A stretch of DNA of 41,785 nt from Nocardia takedensis NBRC 100417 (GCF_000308695.1 NZ_BAGG01000075.1:1-41785); one strand, 5' to 3'. Positions 32,362 to 41,785 are shown, counted from the first letter of the stretch. A program made the numbers and translations. The notes: generated from the sequence alone by a model not told the origin.

Positions 32362-34843
32362 ACCCGACCGCACCGCTGCGATCATTCTCGGTGCGAGCAG
32401 TTGGCCGCGCATGCCGGGGTTCAACGCGGCGACGGCGTTCCGCAACACCGCGAACGGCCTGCGCGAATACTTGACCGATTCGACGGGGATGCGACTGCCC
32501 CCGGAGAATCTGCTGGACCTGTTCGACAGCACGCTGTCCTCGGTGCAGCAGATCGACGCCGTGCAGACATTCCTACGCGGCCGGATGGGCCGCGTGCACA
32601 GCAAGCACGGCGAGAAGATGCTGGTGCTGGTCGCCTACATCGGGCACGGCGCGTTCTTCGAGACCGAGCGGTTCTACTGCCTGCTGGTGCGCGACACCCA
32701 CGAGCCGAGCCTGGTGGAATCGAGTCTGCGGGTCTCGACACTGGCGGGCACCCTGAAGAAGACCGCGCCGCGCAGCGCCCGCGTCGTCATCCTCGACTCG
32801 TGTTTCGCGGCCGAAGCGGTCAAGGGCTTCCAGAGCGACGTCGAGCAGGTGGCCTCGGCGAAAGTGCAGAAGGTGGCCGACCAGGAAATCGAGTTGGACC
32901 GCCTGCACCAGCCCGTCGGCGAGGCCGCCGAGAACGCCTCGGCCCAGGAGCGCCCGGACTCGGGCGGCGTCGCACTGCTGTGCGCGTCCAGTTCGCGCGA
33001 TCCGGCCAAGTTGGCCAGCAAGGACTCGTTCACGCTGTTCGGCCGGGCCCTGCTCAGGGCGCTGCGCCACGGGGACGTGCACAAAGACCGGCCGCTGAGT
33101 CTGCGCGACATCTACGATCTCGTCCGCACCCACCTCAAGCCGATCGGCGACGCGCCCCAACCGCAGATCCACACCCCGGAACAGAACGGCGACGACCTCG
33201 CCCACCGCAGGATCTTTCCCAACCCCGGCACCGGTCATCTGCCCCCGGACAACGAATCCGAGCCGCGACGCCGCCGCCAGCGGACGATCCTCGCCGCGAT
33301 GCTGGCGGTCGCCTCGGTCGTGGTGGCGGGCGCGGTCTACTTCACCGTCGAGCAGATGCAACGGTGGGCGCACTGCGGCACCGAGATCCCCACCCTCGAG
33401 CAGATCGACGGCGAATGCGTCGGTTTCACCGACGGCGAGGTCGACCTGTTCCAGCCCAGCGGCGGCGATCCGCTCGTGCGCGCCCGCATCCGGCAGGTGT
33501 TGAGCACGTTGCGCGACCAGAACCGGCTCGCGGAGCAGAAGCATCGGGAGCAACCGCATCGACCGTACGTCACCCTGATCAGTCTGGAAGCGCTCACCGC
33601 GGCCGAGGGCGGCACGGTGGCCGGACTGACCGCCGAACGCGAGAGCCTGCAAGGATTCGCGGTCGCGCAGCGCGGGCAACTGGACTCCACCGACCCCGAC
33701 GCGCCTCTCGTGCGCATCCTCGTCGGCAACACCGGGCGCGGCACCCGGCACGGCGTCCACGTCGCCCAGATGGTGCGCGAGGCGGCCGAGCGGGACCGGT
33801 CCGTCGTCGGCGTGGTCGGGTTCAACATGAGCAACCAGGCCACCCTGGACACCATCAGGACCCTCGACAAGGAGAAGATCCCCACCGTGGCGACCACCCT
33901 GTCGCTGGACGAATTGGGCGACCGGATCGTCAATTTCGTGCAGGTCGCCCCGCAGAATCGCAACGAGGCCGCCACGGCGGCCGCGTTCGCCGCGCAACTG
34001 CCGGGCGCGCTGCCCGGCAAGGCCCGCGTCTACTACTCCGACGACGCCTCGGACCTGTACAGCACCAACCTGCGCGACGACGCCGAATTCTGGTTCGAGC
34101 GGCTCGGTTTCGAGGTGGAGACCTACCTGTACAGTCCCGCCGAGCGCGGCAGCGACACCGAGATGTACCAGCCCGGCGACACGGTCACGGGCGATGCCGT
34201 CGAAGCGGGGGCCTCGGTGTGCTCCTCGTCCGGGATCGTGTTCTTCGCGGGCCGCGGCATCCCCGACTACGGCGATTTCCTGCGCGGCGCGGCCCCCTGC
34301 GCGAAGGACGTGACCATCATCGGCGGCGACGACGTGACCAAACACGTCGCCGATCCCGCCACTCGCCAAGCCGTCCCCGGCGTGCCCTACTACTACATGT
34401 CCTTCGCGCCCGCGCCCGTCACCGACGACGCCACCAGTCACGAGTTCTACGGACGCCTGAGCGCGATGTTCCCCTTCGAACAGGATCTGGCGAAGAAGGA
34501 TCGCTCCCTCGACGGCCACGCGGCGCTGTCCTACGACGCGGCCAGGCTCTACATCACCGCGGTCGAGCAGGTGCACCGCCGCTCGCCGGGTGAGGTCGGC
34601 ATCGCCGCGGTCACCGCGCAACTGGGCGCCGTCGGCACCGTCCAAGGTGTGACGGGGACGTTCTTCTTCGATCCGCGGTCACGGCAGAAGGTGCCCCAGC
34701 GCAAGCCGGTGACGGTGCTGCGTGTGGTCGGTGGCGAGGTGGAGGGTCGAATCCAGGCCTACTGCGGCCTGTTCGAGGGCCGACCGGATCTGCCCGCGCC
34801 CTGGTGCCCGCCGGACGCCGACAAACTCCCCGAATCGAAATGA
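32354..34843 (+). CDS. Transmembrane receptor-caspase: caspase-like protease + TM + type-1 periplasmic-binding-protein ectodomain
   Basis: An 829-residue single-pass membrane protein. Residues 1-290 form a caspase (peptidase C14)-like domain with the His/Cys dyad: His98 in VAYIGHGAFF and Cys150 in VVILDSCFAAEA. A stop-transfer cluster RRRRQR (305-310) precedes one membrane helix (311-332), giving cytoplasmic N-terminus and external C-terminus. Residues about 375-800 show a type-1 substrate-binding-protein (Leu/Ile/Val-binding, ANF-receptor) fold: VVGVVGFNMSNQATLDTIRTLDKEKIPTVATT, NRNEAATAAAFAAQL, ARVYYSDDASDLYSTNLRDDAEFWF, GIVFFAGRGIPDYGDFLRG, VTIIGGDDVTKHV. Six cysteines are in the external part, allowing disulfides. 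The layout suggests an external ligand controls an internal protease, possibly to kill or arrest the cell. ATG 32354 is used; GTG 32330 is possible. The gene overlaps the EACC1-like gene. Confidence 0.82.
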   Translation: MYEPDRTAAIILGASSWPRMPGFNAATAFRNTANGLREYLTDSTGMRLPPENLLDLFDSTLSSVQQIDAVQTFLRGRMGRVHSKHGEKMLVLVAYIGHGAFFETERFYCLLVRDTHEPSLVESSLRVSTLAGTLKKTAPRSARVVILDSCFAAEAVKGFQSDVEQVASAKVQKVADQEIELDRLHQPVGEAAENASAQERPDSGGVALLCASSSRDPAKLASKDSFTLFGRALLRALRHGDVHKDRPLSLRDIYDLVRTHLKPIGDAPQPQIHTPEQNGDDLAHRRIFPNPGTGHLPPDNESEPRRRRQRTILAAMLAVASVVVAGAVYFTVEQMQRWAHCGTEIPTLEQIDGECVGFTDGEVDLFQPSGGDPLVRARIRQVLSTLRDQNRLAEQKHREQPHRPYVTLISLEALTAAEGGTVAGLTAERESLQGFAVAQRGQLDSTDPDAPLVRILVGNTGRGTRHGVHVAQMVREAAERDRSVVGVVGFNMSNQATLDTIRTLDKEKIPTVATTLSLDELGDRIVNFVQVAPQNRNEAATAAAFAAQLPGALPGKARVYYSDDASDLYSTNLRDDAEFWFERLGFEVETYLYSPAERGSDTEMYQPGDTVTGDAVEAGASVCSSSGIVFFAGRGIPDYGDFLRGAAPCAKDVTIIGGDDVTKHVADPATRQAVPGVPYYYMSFAPAPVTDDATSHEFYGRLSAMFPFEQDLAKKDRSLDGHAALSYDAARLYITAVEQVHRRSPGEVGIAAVTAQLGAVGTVQGVTGTFFFDPRSRQKVPQRKPVTVLRVVGGEVEGRIQAYCGLFEGRPDLPAPWCPPDADKLPESK

Positions 34844-34920
34844 CCGCCGCGGGCCGACGCCCGAGGTCATCGCGGAATTCGCCCGCTCGGAGCGAGGTGG
34901 GCGGGCATGATGGAGGTGTC

Positions 34921-36174
34921 ATGGCACCTCGTTCCAGCCTGTCCCGCCGACGCGCCGCGCTCGAAGACGCCTGGGCCCGCTGGGTGCCGGGACGCGTGAT
35001 CGAGCGCGCCGGGGCCGACTCGCCTGCACCCGCGACCGGGAGTGTGACCGAGGAGTCGCCTGCGCCCCCGGACGAGGAACTGACCCGCTCGTGGCTGCGG
35101 TCGCTGCGCACCGTCGATCCGACCCAGGACAGTGCGCCCACCAGCGCCGACGCGGGAGCGCGGTGGGCCGACTCGCCGCTGCGTGCCCCGGTCGAAGCGC
35201 TCGACGACGAATTGCGCAGCATCGCCGAGGACGCCGATTTCGTGGCGGCGGTGACCGACGAGACGGGCACGATCCTCTGGTCGCACGGCGGTCGGGTGAT
35301 GCGCCGCCGGGCCGAGCGGGTCAATTTCGCGCCCGGCGGACGCTGGGACGAGGCGCACATGGGCACCAACGCGCTGTCGCTGGCGCTGCGCACCGATCGG
35401 GCGCACACCGTGTTCTCGGCCGAACATCTGGTGGCCGCGCTGCACGGGTGGGTCTGCTACGGCGCGCCGATCCGGGCGGCCGACGGGCGCGCGCTGGGTG
35501 TGCTGGACCTGTCCACGACCTGGGATCGCGCGCATCCGCTGGCCTTGGCGACGGTGCGCACGCTGGCCGCGTCGGTGGAGACGGCGTTGCGGCAGCGCGC
35601 GCCCGCCGTACCGGGCGTCCGGTTGACCTGTCTGGGCGCGGGGCGACTGGTCCGCGACGGTCGGCCGATCCGGTTGCGCCCCCGACACCTGGAGATCCTC
35701 ACGTTGCTCGCGCTGGAACCCGACGGCTTCACCCACGAACGACTGCGGTGCGCGGTCTACGGTGAGCGCGCGGTGGGGTCGAGCACGCTGAAATCGGAGA
35801 TGTCCTACCTGCGGCGGGCCACCGGCGGGGAGATCACCAGTCGCGTCTACCAGTTGGTGAGTCCGCTGTCCTGCGACGCGGTGGATCTGGCGGCGGCGTT
35901 GGCCGCGGGCGACACCGCGACGGCGGTGGCGCTGTATCGCGGTCCCCTGCTGCCGGGGTCGGACACGCCGGGCATCGTGGAGTGGCGCGACTTCCTCGAG
36001 GTGGGTGTGCGCACGGCGGTTCTGTCGGCGACCGATCCCGAATTCGCCCTGCGCTACGGCGAATACGCGCCCGAGGACCTCGCGGTGCACGAACACGCGC
36101 TGCGCCTGCTGCCCGCCCACGACGCGCGTCGCGCCGTGGCGACCGCGCGCCTGCACCACGCCGCGCGCGGCTGA
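34921..36174 (+). CDS. GAF-domain transcriptional regulator (AcoR-like sensor, winged-helix output)
   Basis: A 417-residue regulator. Residues about 80-225 form a GAF sensor (DADFVAAVTDETGTILWSHGG, FAPGGRWDEAHMGTNALSLAL, HLVAALHGWVCYGAPIRAADGRALGVLDLST), which is the AcoR type. There is no AAA+ module; instead the C-terminal half has a winged-helix region (RPIRLRPRHLEILTLLALEPDGFTHERLRCAVYG, TLKSEMSYLRRATGG). GGAGG at 34912-34916 sets ATG 34921. The next genes are an aldehyde dehydrogenase and a DUF779 protein, a conserved trio, so it most likely activates them in response to an alcohol- or aldehyde-related signal. Confidence 0.85.
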   Translation: MAPRSSLSRRRAALEDAWARWVPGRVIERAGADSPAPATGSVTEESPAPPDEELTRSWLRSLRTVDPTQDSAPTSADAGARWADSPLRAPVEALDDELRSIAEDADFVAAVTDETGTILWSHGGRVMRRRAERVNFAPGGRWDEAHMGTNALSLALRTDRAHTVFSAEHLVAALHGWVCYGAPIRAADGRALGVLDLSTTWDRAHPLALATVRTLAASVETALRQRAPAVPGVRLTCLGAGRLVRDGRPIRLRPRHLEILTLLALEPDGFTHERLRCAVYGERAVGSSTLKSEMSYLRRATGGEITSRVYQLVSPLSCDAVDLAAALAAGDTATAVALYRGPLLPGSDTPGIVEWRDFLEVGVRTAVLSATDPEFALRYGEYAPEDLAVHEHALRLLPAHDARRAVATARLHHAARG

Positions 36175-36223
36175 CGGCGGTTGTCCAACGTTTCCTCAAC
36201 CCTCGGCGAGGATAGTGACGTGG

Positions 36224-36244
36224 GTCACGGCCATGTGCCGTGAC
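36224..36244. promoter_or_regulatory. Palindrome before the aldehyde dehydrogenase gene
   Basis: GTCACGGC (36224-36231), CATGT, GCCGTGAC (36237-36244) is a perfect 8-5-8 inverted repeat; an overlapping GTGAC-GTGG-GTCAC lies at 36215-36228. It is about 38 bases before the ATG and is a likely binding site for the GAF regulator, though a hairpin acting on mRNA cannot be excluded. Confidence 0.5.
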
Positions 36245-36281
36245 GGTGACAGGTCCGGATCAACCCCAGGAGTCGTCCGCC

Positions 36282-37798
<1,517 letters not shown>

Positions 37799-37799
<1 letters not shown>

Positions 37800-38200
37800 T
37801 GCCCGACGGGATCGACCGGGTCGGGCTGACGGAGGCGGCGCGCGACCTGCTCGACGCGCTGACCCGGCAGCACGGCCCGGTCATGTTCCACCAGTCCGGT
37901 GGCTGCTGTGACGGGAGTTCACCGATGTGCTATCCGCTCGGCGAATTCCGCGTGGGCGCCTCGGACGTGCTGCTCGGACATGTCGGGGACGGCGCGCCGT
38001 TCTGGATGAGCGCCGACCAGTTCGCCTACTGGGAGCACACCCACCTGACGGTGGACGTGGTGTCCGGACGCGGCAGCGGATTCTCCCTCGAGGCGCCCGA
38101 AGGCGTCCGGTTCCTGATCCGCTCCCGGTTGCTGACCGACGCGGAACTGGCCGTGCTGGCCGACCATCCGCCGCCCACAGGGGCGCAAACGCAGTCCTGA
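37799..38200 (+). CDS. DUF779 protein
   Basis: A 133-residue protein with the DUF779 hallmark HQSGGCCDGSSPMCYP (three cysteines) and WEHTHLTVDVVSGRGSGFSLEAPEGVRFLIRSRLL. It is regularly encoded after ExaC/AldB-type aldehyde dehydrogenases; its role is unknown, and a metal- or thiol-based part in aldehyde metabolism is a guess. The start overlaps the dehydrogenase stop (TGATG). Confidence 0.88.
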
Positions 38201-38234
38201 GCGGCATCACGGGGTGCCGGAGAGTGACAGTGTT

Positions 38235-38250
38235 CCCGCCTACCGGCGGG
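38235..38250 (+). terminator. Small terminator hairpin after DUF779
   Basis: CCCGCC (38235-38240), TACC, GGCGGG (38245-38250), then TT. A 6-bp GC stem 35 bases past the stop. Confidence 0.4.
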
Positions 38251-38417
38251 TTCGGCGTAAGCTCTGTTCGAGCGGACGGATTCATAGGATACTTTCCGTC
38301 ACCCCCGGTTCTCAGCAAGCCCACAGAGATCTCTGGCACCCGCCACGGCTTGAACTGTTCCACTGGTGGTATGTCGGTAGACAGTACCGACAGCGTCCGA
38401 TCCAGGAGGTCAGGGCC

Positions 38418-39152
38418 GTGAGTAGCGCGATGACGACAACCCGGCGCGAGCTGGTCCGGCTCACCGGTATCTCCGGCGATTCCATCAGCAAGCGGGGCCT
38501 GCGCGCCATCAACGCCGACGCCCTCGCCTCCTGGACCGATCCCGTGGGCGGCCGGTCGGCCTTCGTCGTCGCCGACGGGGTGGGCGATCACCTGCTGGCC
38601 GCGCGGGCCGCTCGCGCCGCCGCCACCTGCGCGGCGCGCGAAGCCGCCCACGCGGGCGCCGCCGCCGGGATCATGGCCGCGCAGCGCCAACTGCTGCACG
38701 AATTCCCGGAGCCCAAGGCCGACTGCGCGGTGGTCGTCGTGGTCGTGCCCACCACCGACCGCCCCGACGCCCCCGCCGATATCGCCTGGGTGGGCGACTG
38801 TCGCGCCTGGCGCTGGAACGGCCGTGCGCTACACCAGATCACGACCGATCACACCCTCGCCGAATATCTGCGGTTGCGCGGCCGCCACGCCGCCCCGCGC
38901 ACCGAACACATCATCACCACCACCGTGCGCACCGTGCGCGCCGACCAGATCGGTCACGCGGCCACCGGTTCCAGCAACGGCAGGCTGCTGCTCAGCACCG
39001 ACGGCGTGCACAAGGTCCTCGACATCGCCACCGTCAAAGCGCTGCTCGCCGGCGGGCGGACACCGCAGATCACCGCCGACGCCCTGGTCGAACTGGCCCT
39101 GAGCAGCGGCGGCCGCGACAACGCCTCCGCGTTCGTCATCGACCGCCACTGA
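38418..39152 (+). CDS. PP2C-type (PPM) serine/threonine phosphatase
   Basis: A 244-residue metal-dependent phosphatase. The PPM aspartates are in VVADGVGDH, AWVGDCRAW, LLSTDGVHK and GGRDNASAFV. No membrane helix or sensor domain is attached, so it is a stand-alone soluble phosphatase, somewhat short because the loops are trimmed. It should remove phosphate from Ser/Thr of proteins modified by Hanks-type kinases; no kinase gene is adjacent. GTG 38418 is set by AGGAGG at 38404-38409. The 217-base gap upstream probably holds its promoter. Confidence 0.88.
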   Translation: MSSAMTTTRRELVRLTGISGDSISKRGLRAINADALASWTDPVGGRSAFVVADGVGDHLLAARAARAAATCAAREAAHAGAAAGIMAAQRQLLHEFPEPKADCAVVVVVVPTTDRPDAPADIAWVGDCRAWRWNGRALHQITTDHTLAEYLRLRGRHAAPRTEHIITTTVRTVRADQIGHAATGSSNGRLLLSTDGVHKVLDIATVKALLAGGRTPQITADALVELALSSGGRDNASAFVIDRH

Positions 39153-39203
39153 TTCCTCGGCCCAACCGATCCCGAGAACGAGATCACGGCACTTCGAAAC
39201 GAC

Positions 39204-39234
39204 CGGAGCCGCGCCCCGAGGGGACGCGGCTCCG
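39204..39234. terminator. Bidirectional terminator between phosphatase and mpa
   Basis: CGGAGCCGCG (39204-39213) pairs with CGCGGCTCCG (39225-39234), with an inner CCCC/GGGG extension. It separates the convergent phosphatase and mpa genes and can serve both. Confidence 0.85.
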
Positions 39235-39249
39235 TTGTCGCGGAGTCGA

Positions 39250-41010
39250 TTACAGGTACTGACCGGTGTTCGACTCGGTGTCGATCGCCCGGCTCGCCGA
39301 GGCGTTCTTGCCGGTGACCAGGGTGCGGATGTAGACGATCCGCTCGCCCTTCTTGCCCGAGATGCGCGCCCAGTCATCGGGATTCGTGGTGTTGGGCAGG
39401 TCCTCGTTCTCGGAGAACTCGTCCACGATCGAATCGTAGAGATGCTGGATGCGCAGCCCCGGGTTGCCGGTGTCGAGCACGGACTTGATCGCGTACTTCT
39501 TGGAGCGGTCCACGATGTTCTGGATCATCGCGCCGGAGTTGAAGTCCTTGAAGTACAGGACCTCCTTGTCACCGTTGGCGTAGGTGACCTCCAGGAAGCG
39601 GTTGTCCTCGCTCTCGGCGTACATCCGGTCGACCACCCGCTCGATCATCGCCCGGATGCAGGCCACCCGGTCCCCGCCGAATTCGGCGAGATCGTCGGCG
39701 TGCAACGGCAGACCCGAGACCAGGTACTTCGAGAAGATGTCCTGCGCGGACTCGGCGTCGGGACGCTCGATCTTGATCTTGACGTCCAAGCGGCCCGGTC
39801 GCAGGATCGCGGGGTCGATCATGTCCTCGCGGTTGGAGGCGCCGATCACGATCACGTTCTCCAGGCCCTCGACGCCGTCGATCTCGGAGAGCAACTGCGG
39901 CACGACGGTGGTCTCCACGTCGGAGGACACGCCCGAACCGCGGGTGCGGAAGATCGAGTCCATCTCGTCGAAGAACACGATCACCGGGGTGCCCTCGGAA
40001 GCCTTCTCGCGGGCCCGCTGGAAGATGATCCGGATGTGCCGCTCGGTCTCGCCGACGAACTTGTTCAGCAGTTCGGGGCCCTTGATGTTGAGGAAGAAGG
40101 ACTTGGCCTCCTTGGCGTCCTCACCGCGTGCCTCGGCGATCTTCTTGGCCAGCGAGTTGGCGACGGCCTTGGCGATGAGCGTCTTGCCGCAGCCGGGCGG
40201 ACCGTAGAGCAGCACGCCCTTGGGCGGGCGCAGCGCGTACTCGCGGAACAGGTCCTTGTGCAGGAAGGGCAACTCGACCGCGTCGCGGATCTGCTCGATC
40301 TGGCGGGCCAGACCGCCGATGTCGTGGTAGTCCACGTCGGGGACTTCCTCGAGCACCAGATCCTCGACCTCGGCCTTGGGGATGCGCTCGAAGGCGAATC
40401 CGGCCTTGGTGTCGACCAGCAGGGAATCGCCGGGCCGCAGCTTGCGGATGGGCGAGTCCGGATCGTCGAGGTCGTCGTTCTCGGCGACCTTGGCCAGCGG
40501 GCCGGACAGCCAGACCACGCGCTCCTCGTCGGCGTGGCCGACCACGAGGGCGCGACGGCCGTCGTCGAGGATCTCGCGCAGGGTGCCGATCTCGCCGACC
40601 GAGTCGAACACGCCCGCCTCGACCACCGTCAGTGCCTCGTTCAGGCGCACGGTCTGGCCGTACTCGAGTTCGGCGGTGTCGATGTTCGGCGAGCAGGTCA
40701 GGCGCATCTTGCGGCCCGAGGTGAACACGTCGACGGTCTGGTCGTCGTAGACGCCGATCAGGATGCCGTAGCCGCTCGGGGGCTGACCGAGGCGATCGAC
40801 CTCCTCGCGCAGCGCGACCAACTGCTGACGCGCCTCCTTGAGGGTGTCCATCAGCTTGGTGTTGCGAATGGTCAGCGAATCGATGCGGGCTTCCAACTCG
40901 CGTGCGCGATCCGGCGAGTCGGCGAGTTGCCTCCGGAGTGCAGCCGCCTCGGCGCGCACTGCCTCGAGCTCTCTCCAGGCCGCCGAATCGGAATTCTCGA
41001 TGGGGCTCAT
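39250..41010 (-). CDS. mpa: Mpa/ARC, proteasome-associated AAA+ ATPase
   Basis: The hexameric ATPase that binds Pup, unfolds tagged proteins and feeds them into PrcAB. The 586-residue product has an N-terminal coiled coil (about residues 10-75) that grips Pup, two OB folds (about 80-210), an AAA+ module with Walker A GPPGCGKT (270-277) and Walker B VIVFFDE (343-349), and the C-terminal GQYL tail that docks on PrcA. ATG 41010 follows GGAGGAG at ideal spacing; an in-frame upstream ATG at 41076 has no such site. The gene is on the same strand as dop but about 33 kb upstream of it, unlike the compact locus of mycobacteria. Confidence 0.97.
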   Translation of the reverse strand: MSPIENSDSAAWRELEAVRAEAAALRRQLADSPDRARELEARIDSLTIRNTKLMDTLKEARQQLVALREEVDRLGQPPSGYGILIGVYDDQTVDVFTSGRKMRLTCSPNIDTAELEYGQTVRLNEALTVVEAGVFDSVGEIGTLREILDDGRRALVVGHADEERVVWLSGPLAKVAENDDLDDPDSPIRKLRPGDSLLVDTKAGFAFERIPKAEVEDLVLEEVPDVDYHDIGGLARQIEQIRDAVELPFLHKDLFREYALRPPKGVLLYGPPGCGKTLIAKAVANSLAKKIAEARGEDAKEAKSFFLNIKGPELLNKFVGETERHIRIIFQRAREKASEGTPVIVFFDEMDSIFRTRGSGVSSDVETTVVPQLLSEIDGVEGLENVIVIGASNREDMIDPAILRPGRLDVKIKIERPDAESAQDIFSKYLVSGLPLHADDLAEFGGDRVACIRAMIERVVDRMYAESEDNRFLEVTYANGDKEVLYFKDFNSGAMIQNIVDRSKKYAIKSVLDTGNPGLRIQHLYDSIVDEFSENEDLPNTTNPDDWARISGKKGERIVYIRTLVTGKNASASRAIDTESNTGQYL

Positions 41011-41121
41011 GTGCTGCTCCTCCCAGTCCCGGTCTATCAACGCTACCGGGCGTGAACGTTTCTCGCTTTCCGACATGGTTTATTCGTGATCACATCTGCG
41101 CCGCGATCGGCCCGGGGAGGT

Positions 41122-41140
41122 CCATGTTAGCCTCCCCTAA
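41122..41140. promoter_or_regulatory. Possible DtxR/IdeR iron box
   Basis: CCATGTTAGCCTCCCCTAA agrees with the IdeR consensus TTAGGTTAGSCTAACCTAA at 14 of 19 positions by my alignment (12 of the last 14). It lies between the divergent starts of mpa (41010) and the lipoprotein (41190). Confidence 0.4.
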
Positions 41141-41145
41141 CCCAG

Positions 41146-41169
41146 TAGGAACGGGAGATCTCGTTCCTA
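41146..41169. promoter_or_regulatory. Inverted repeat before the lipoprotein gene
   Basis: TAGGAACG (41146-41153) and CGTTCCTA (41162-41169) are perfect complements around 8 bases, ending 20 bases before the ATG. It could be an operator or a 5'-UTR hairpin close to the ribosome-binding site. Confidence 0.45.
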
Positions 41170-41189
41170 GAGCCGAAAGGTTGCCAGCA

Positions 41190-41714
41190 ATGCTCCTCTC
41201 CGCCAGAACGCTGCGCGTCTGCGTCGCCACCGCCGCCGTGGCGATCACCGCGACGGTCGGGCTCACCGGATGTGGGTCGGACGACTCCGACACCGCCACC
41301 AGCGCCACCTCCACCTCGATCACCACCTCCGCCGCGGCCGCGAGCACGGGTTCGGCGGGTCAGGCCAACGGGGCCGCCCCCTCGGCCGAGCAGCTCTCGG
41401 GCACCCTGAGCACCCTGGCCGACCCGGCCAAGCCGGTCGCGGACAAGGTCGCGATCGTCGTCGACGGCCAGAAGCGGGCCGCCAACATCGAGACCATGAC
41501 CCAGGCGCTCGCCGGCTACGGCACGCTGAAGTTCGTGGTCAGCGACGTGAAGGTGGACGGCAAGTCCGCCACCGCGCAGGTCGTGATCAGCTCCCCCAAC
41601 GGCGATGCCCCGCCGATGCCGCTGACCTGGCAGCAGGTCGACGGCACCTGGAAGATCTCCGATGCCAGCGCGTGTGTGCTGCTCGGTTTCGCCCAGGCGC
41701 CCTGTACGCCGTAA
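41190..41714 (+). CDS. Mtb12-like secreted lipoprotein
   Basis: A 174-residue protein with a lipoprotein signal (hydrophobic VCVATAAVAITATVGLTGC, lipobox LTGC with the modified Cys at about residue 28), a Ser/Thr/Ala-rich linker, and a C-terminal domain of the Mtb12 type (LSGTLSTLADPAKPVADKVAIVVDGQ, MTQALAGYGTLKFVVSDVKVDGKSATAQVVI, PLTWQQVDGTWKISDASACVLL). Two cysteines near the end may pair. Mtb12-family proteins are secreted antigens of unknown function in mycobacteria and relatives. GAAAGG precedes the ATG. It is divergent from mpa. Confidence 0.85.
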   Translation: MLLSARTLRVCVATAAVAITATVGLTGCGSDDSDTATSATSTSITTSAAAASTGSAGQANGAAPSAEQLSGTLSTLADPAKPVADKVAIVVDGQKRAANIETMTQALAGYGTLKFVVSDVKVDGKSATAQVVISSPNGDAPPMPLTWQQVDGTWKISDASACVLLGFAQAPCTP

Positions 41715-41725
41715 CAACGCGCGTC

Positions 41726-41761
41726 CGGCCCCGTGCGCGAGCGATGCCCGGCACGGGGCCG
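41726..41761 (+). terminator. Terminator after the lipoprotein gene
   Basis: CGGCCCCGTGC (41726-41736) and GCACGGGGCCG (41751-41761), an 11-bp stem with a 14-base loop, followed by ATTGCT, 12 bases after the stop. Confidence 0.8.
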
Positions 41762-41785
41762 ATTGCTCGCGGGCGGGAAGGGGGC

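Noticed and set aside
32401..34645. Long alternative frames on both strands across the caspase gene
   Set aside because: They are Arg/Gly/His-rich shadows without domains, whereas the chosen frame has the caspase dyad, a membrane helix and a binding-protein fold.

Overview
The window comes from a high-GC Gram-positive actinomycete of the order Mycobacteriales, most probably Nocardia or a close relative. The grounds are the roughly 70% GC coding bias, frequent GTG starts, a complete Pup-proteasome system, an Mtb12-type lipoprotein, deazaflavin (F420)-type enzymes and a SadH-like gene set. This is inference from gene content; no rRNA or tRNA gene is present to settle it.

Layout. Positions 1-5902 (minus strand) hold the Pup-proteasome core in transcription order dop, pup, prcB, prcA, pafA, pafB (cut by the window edge). 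The matching ATPase gene mpa/arc lies far away at 39250-41010, same strand, so about 33 kb of other genes separates it from dop; in Mycobacterium the two are near neighbours. 6167-8819 (plus) holds a T4-lysozyme-like protein, an AraC-type regulator with a triple 21-bp repeat, a DUF6412-type small membrane protein and a yidC copy that lost its N-terminal half. 8935-15639 is a catabolic or lipid-modifying cluster: two short-chain dehydrogenases, an unknown protein, an HSL-type esterase, a TetR regulator, a Baeyer-Villiger-type flavoprotein and an NTF2-like protein. Three copies of one palindrome (TGAAWC-N4-GWTTCA) sit before its transcription units. 15694-16365 is a frameshifted DUF5995 gene. 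16621-19672 is a Tat-exported FAD oxidoreductase followed by a secreted protein.

19673-22019 looks like a decayed accessory module: a GC-poor patch, a thymidylate-kinase 3' fragment, a 5'-truncated B12-type radical SAM gene, and a NUDIX gene broken by an 8-bp tandem duplication. 22097-24491 holds housekeeping-type singles (deazaflavin-dependent nitroreductase, NUDIX, a 23-codon ORF, AIM24, ArsC-like). 24516-30860 (minus) is one operon: N-carbamoyl amidohydrolase, dihydropyrimidinase/hydantoinase, LLM flavin/F420 oxidoreductase, class III aminotransferase, then a GT39 membrane glycosyltransferase. The first four are joined by 4-base overlaps or short gaps and fit reductive pyrimidine (or hydantoin) degradation.

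31148-31876 is an exported cyclophilin. 32008-34843 is the most striking locus: a small EACC1-like protein overlapping a single-pass membrane protein with a cytoplasmic caspase-like protease (His98/Cys150) and an extracellular type-1 periplasmic-binding-protein fold, in effect a bacterial receptor-caspase. 34921-38200 is a GAF regulator, aldehyde dehydrogenase and DUF779 trio. 38418-39152 is a PP2C phosphatase. After mpa comes a divergent Mtb12-like lipoprotein (41190-41714) with a possible DtxR/IdeR box between them.

No transposase, integrase, CRISPR array, rRNA or tRNA was recognised.
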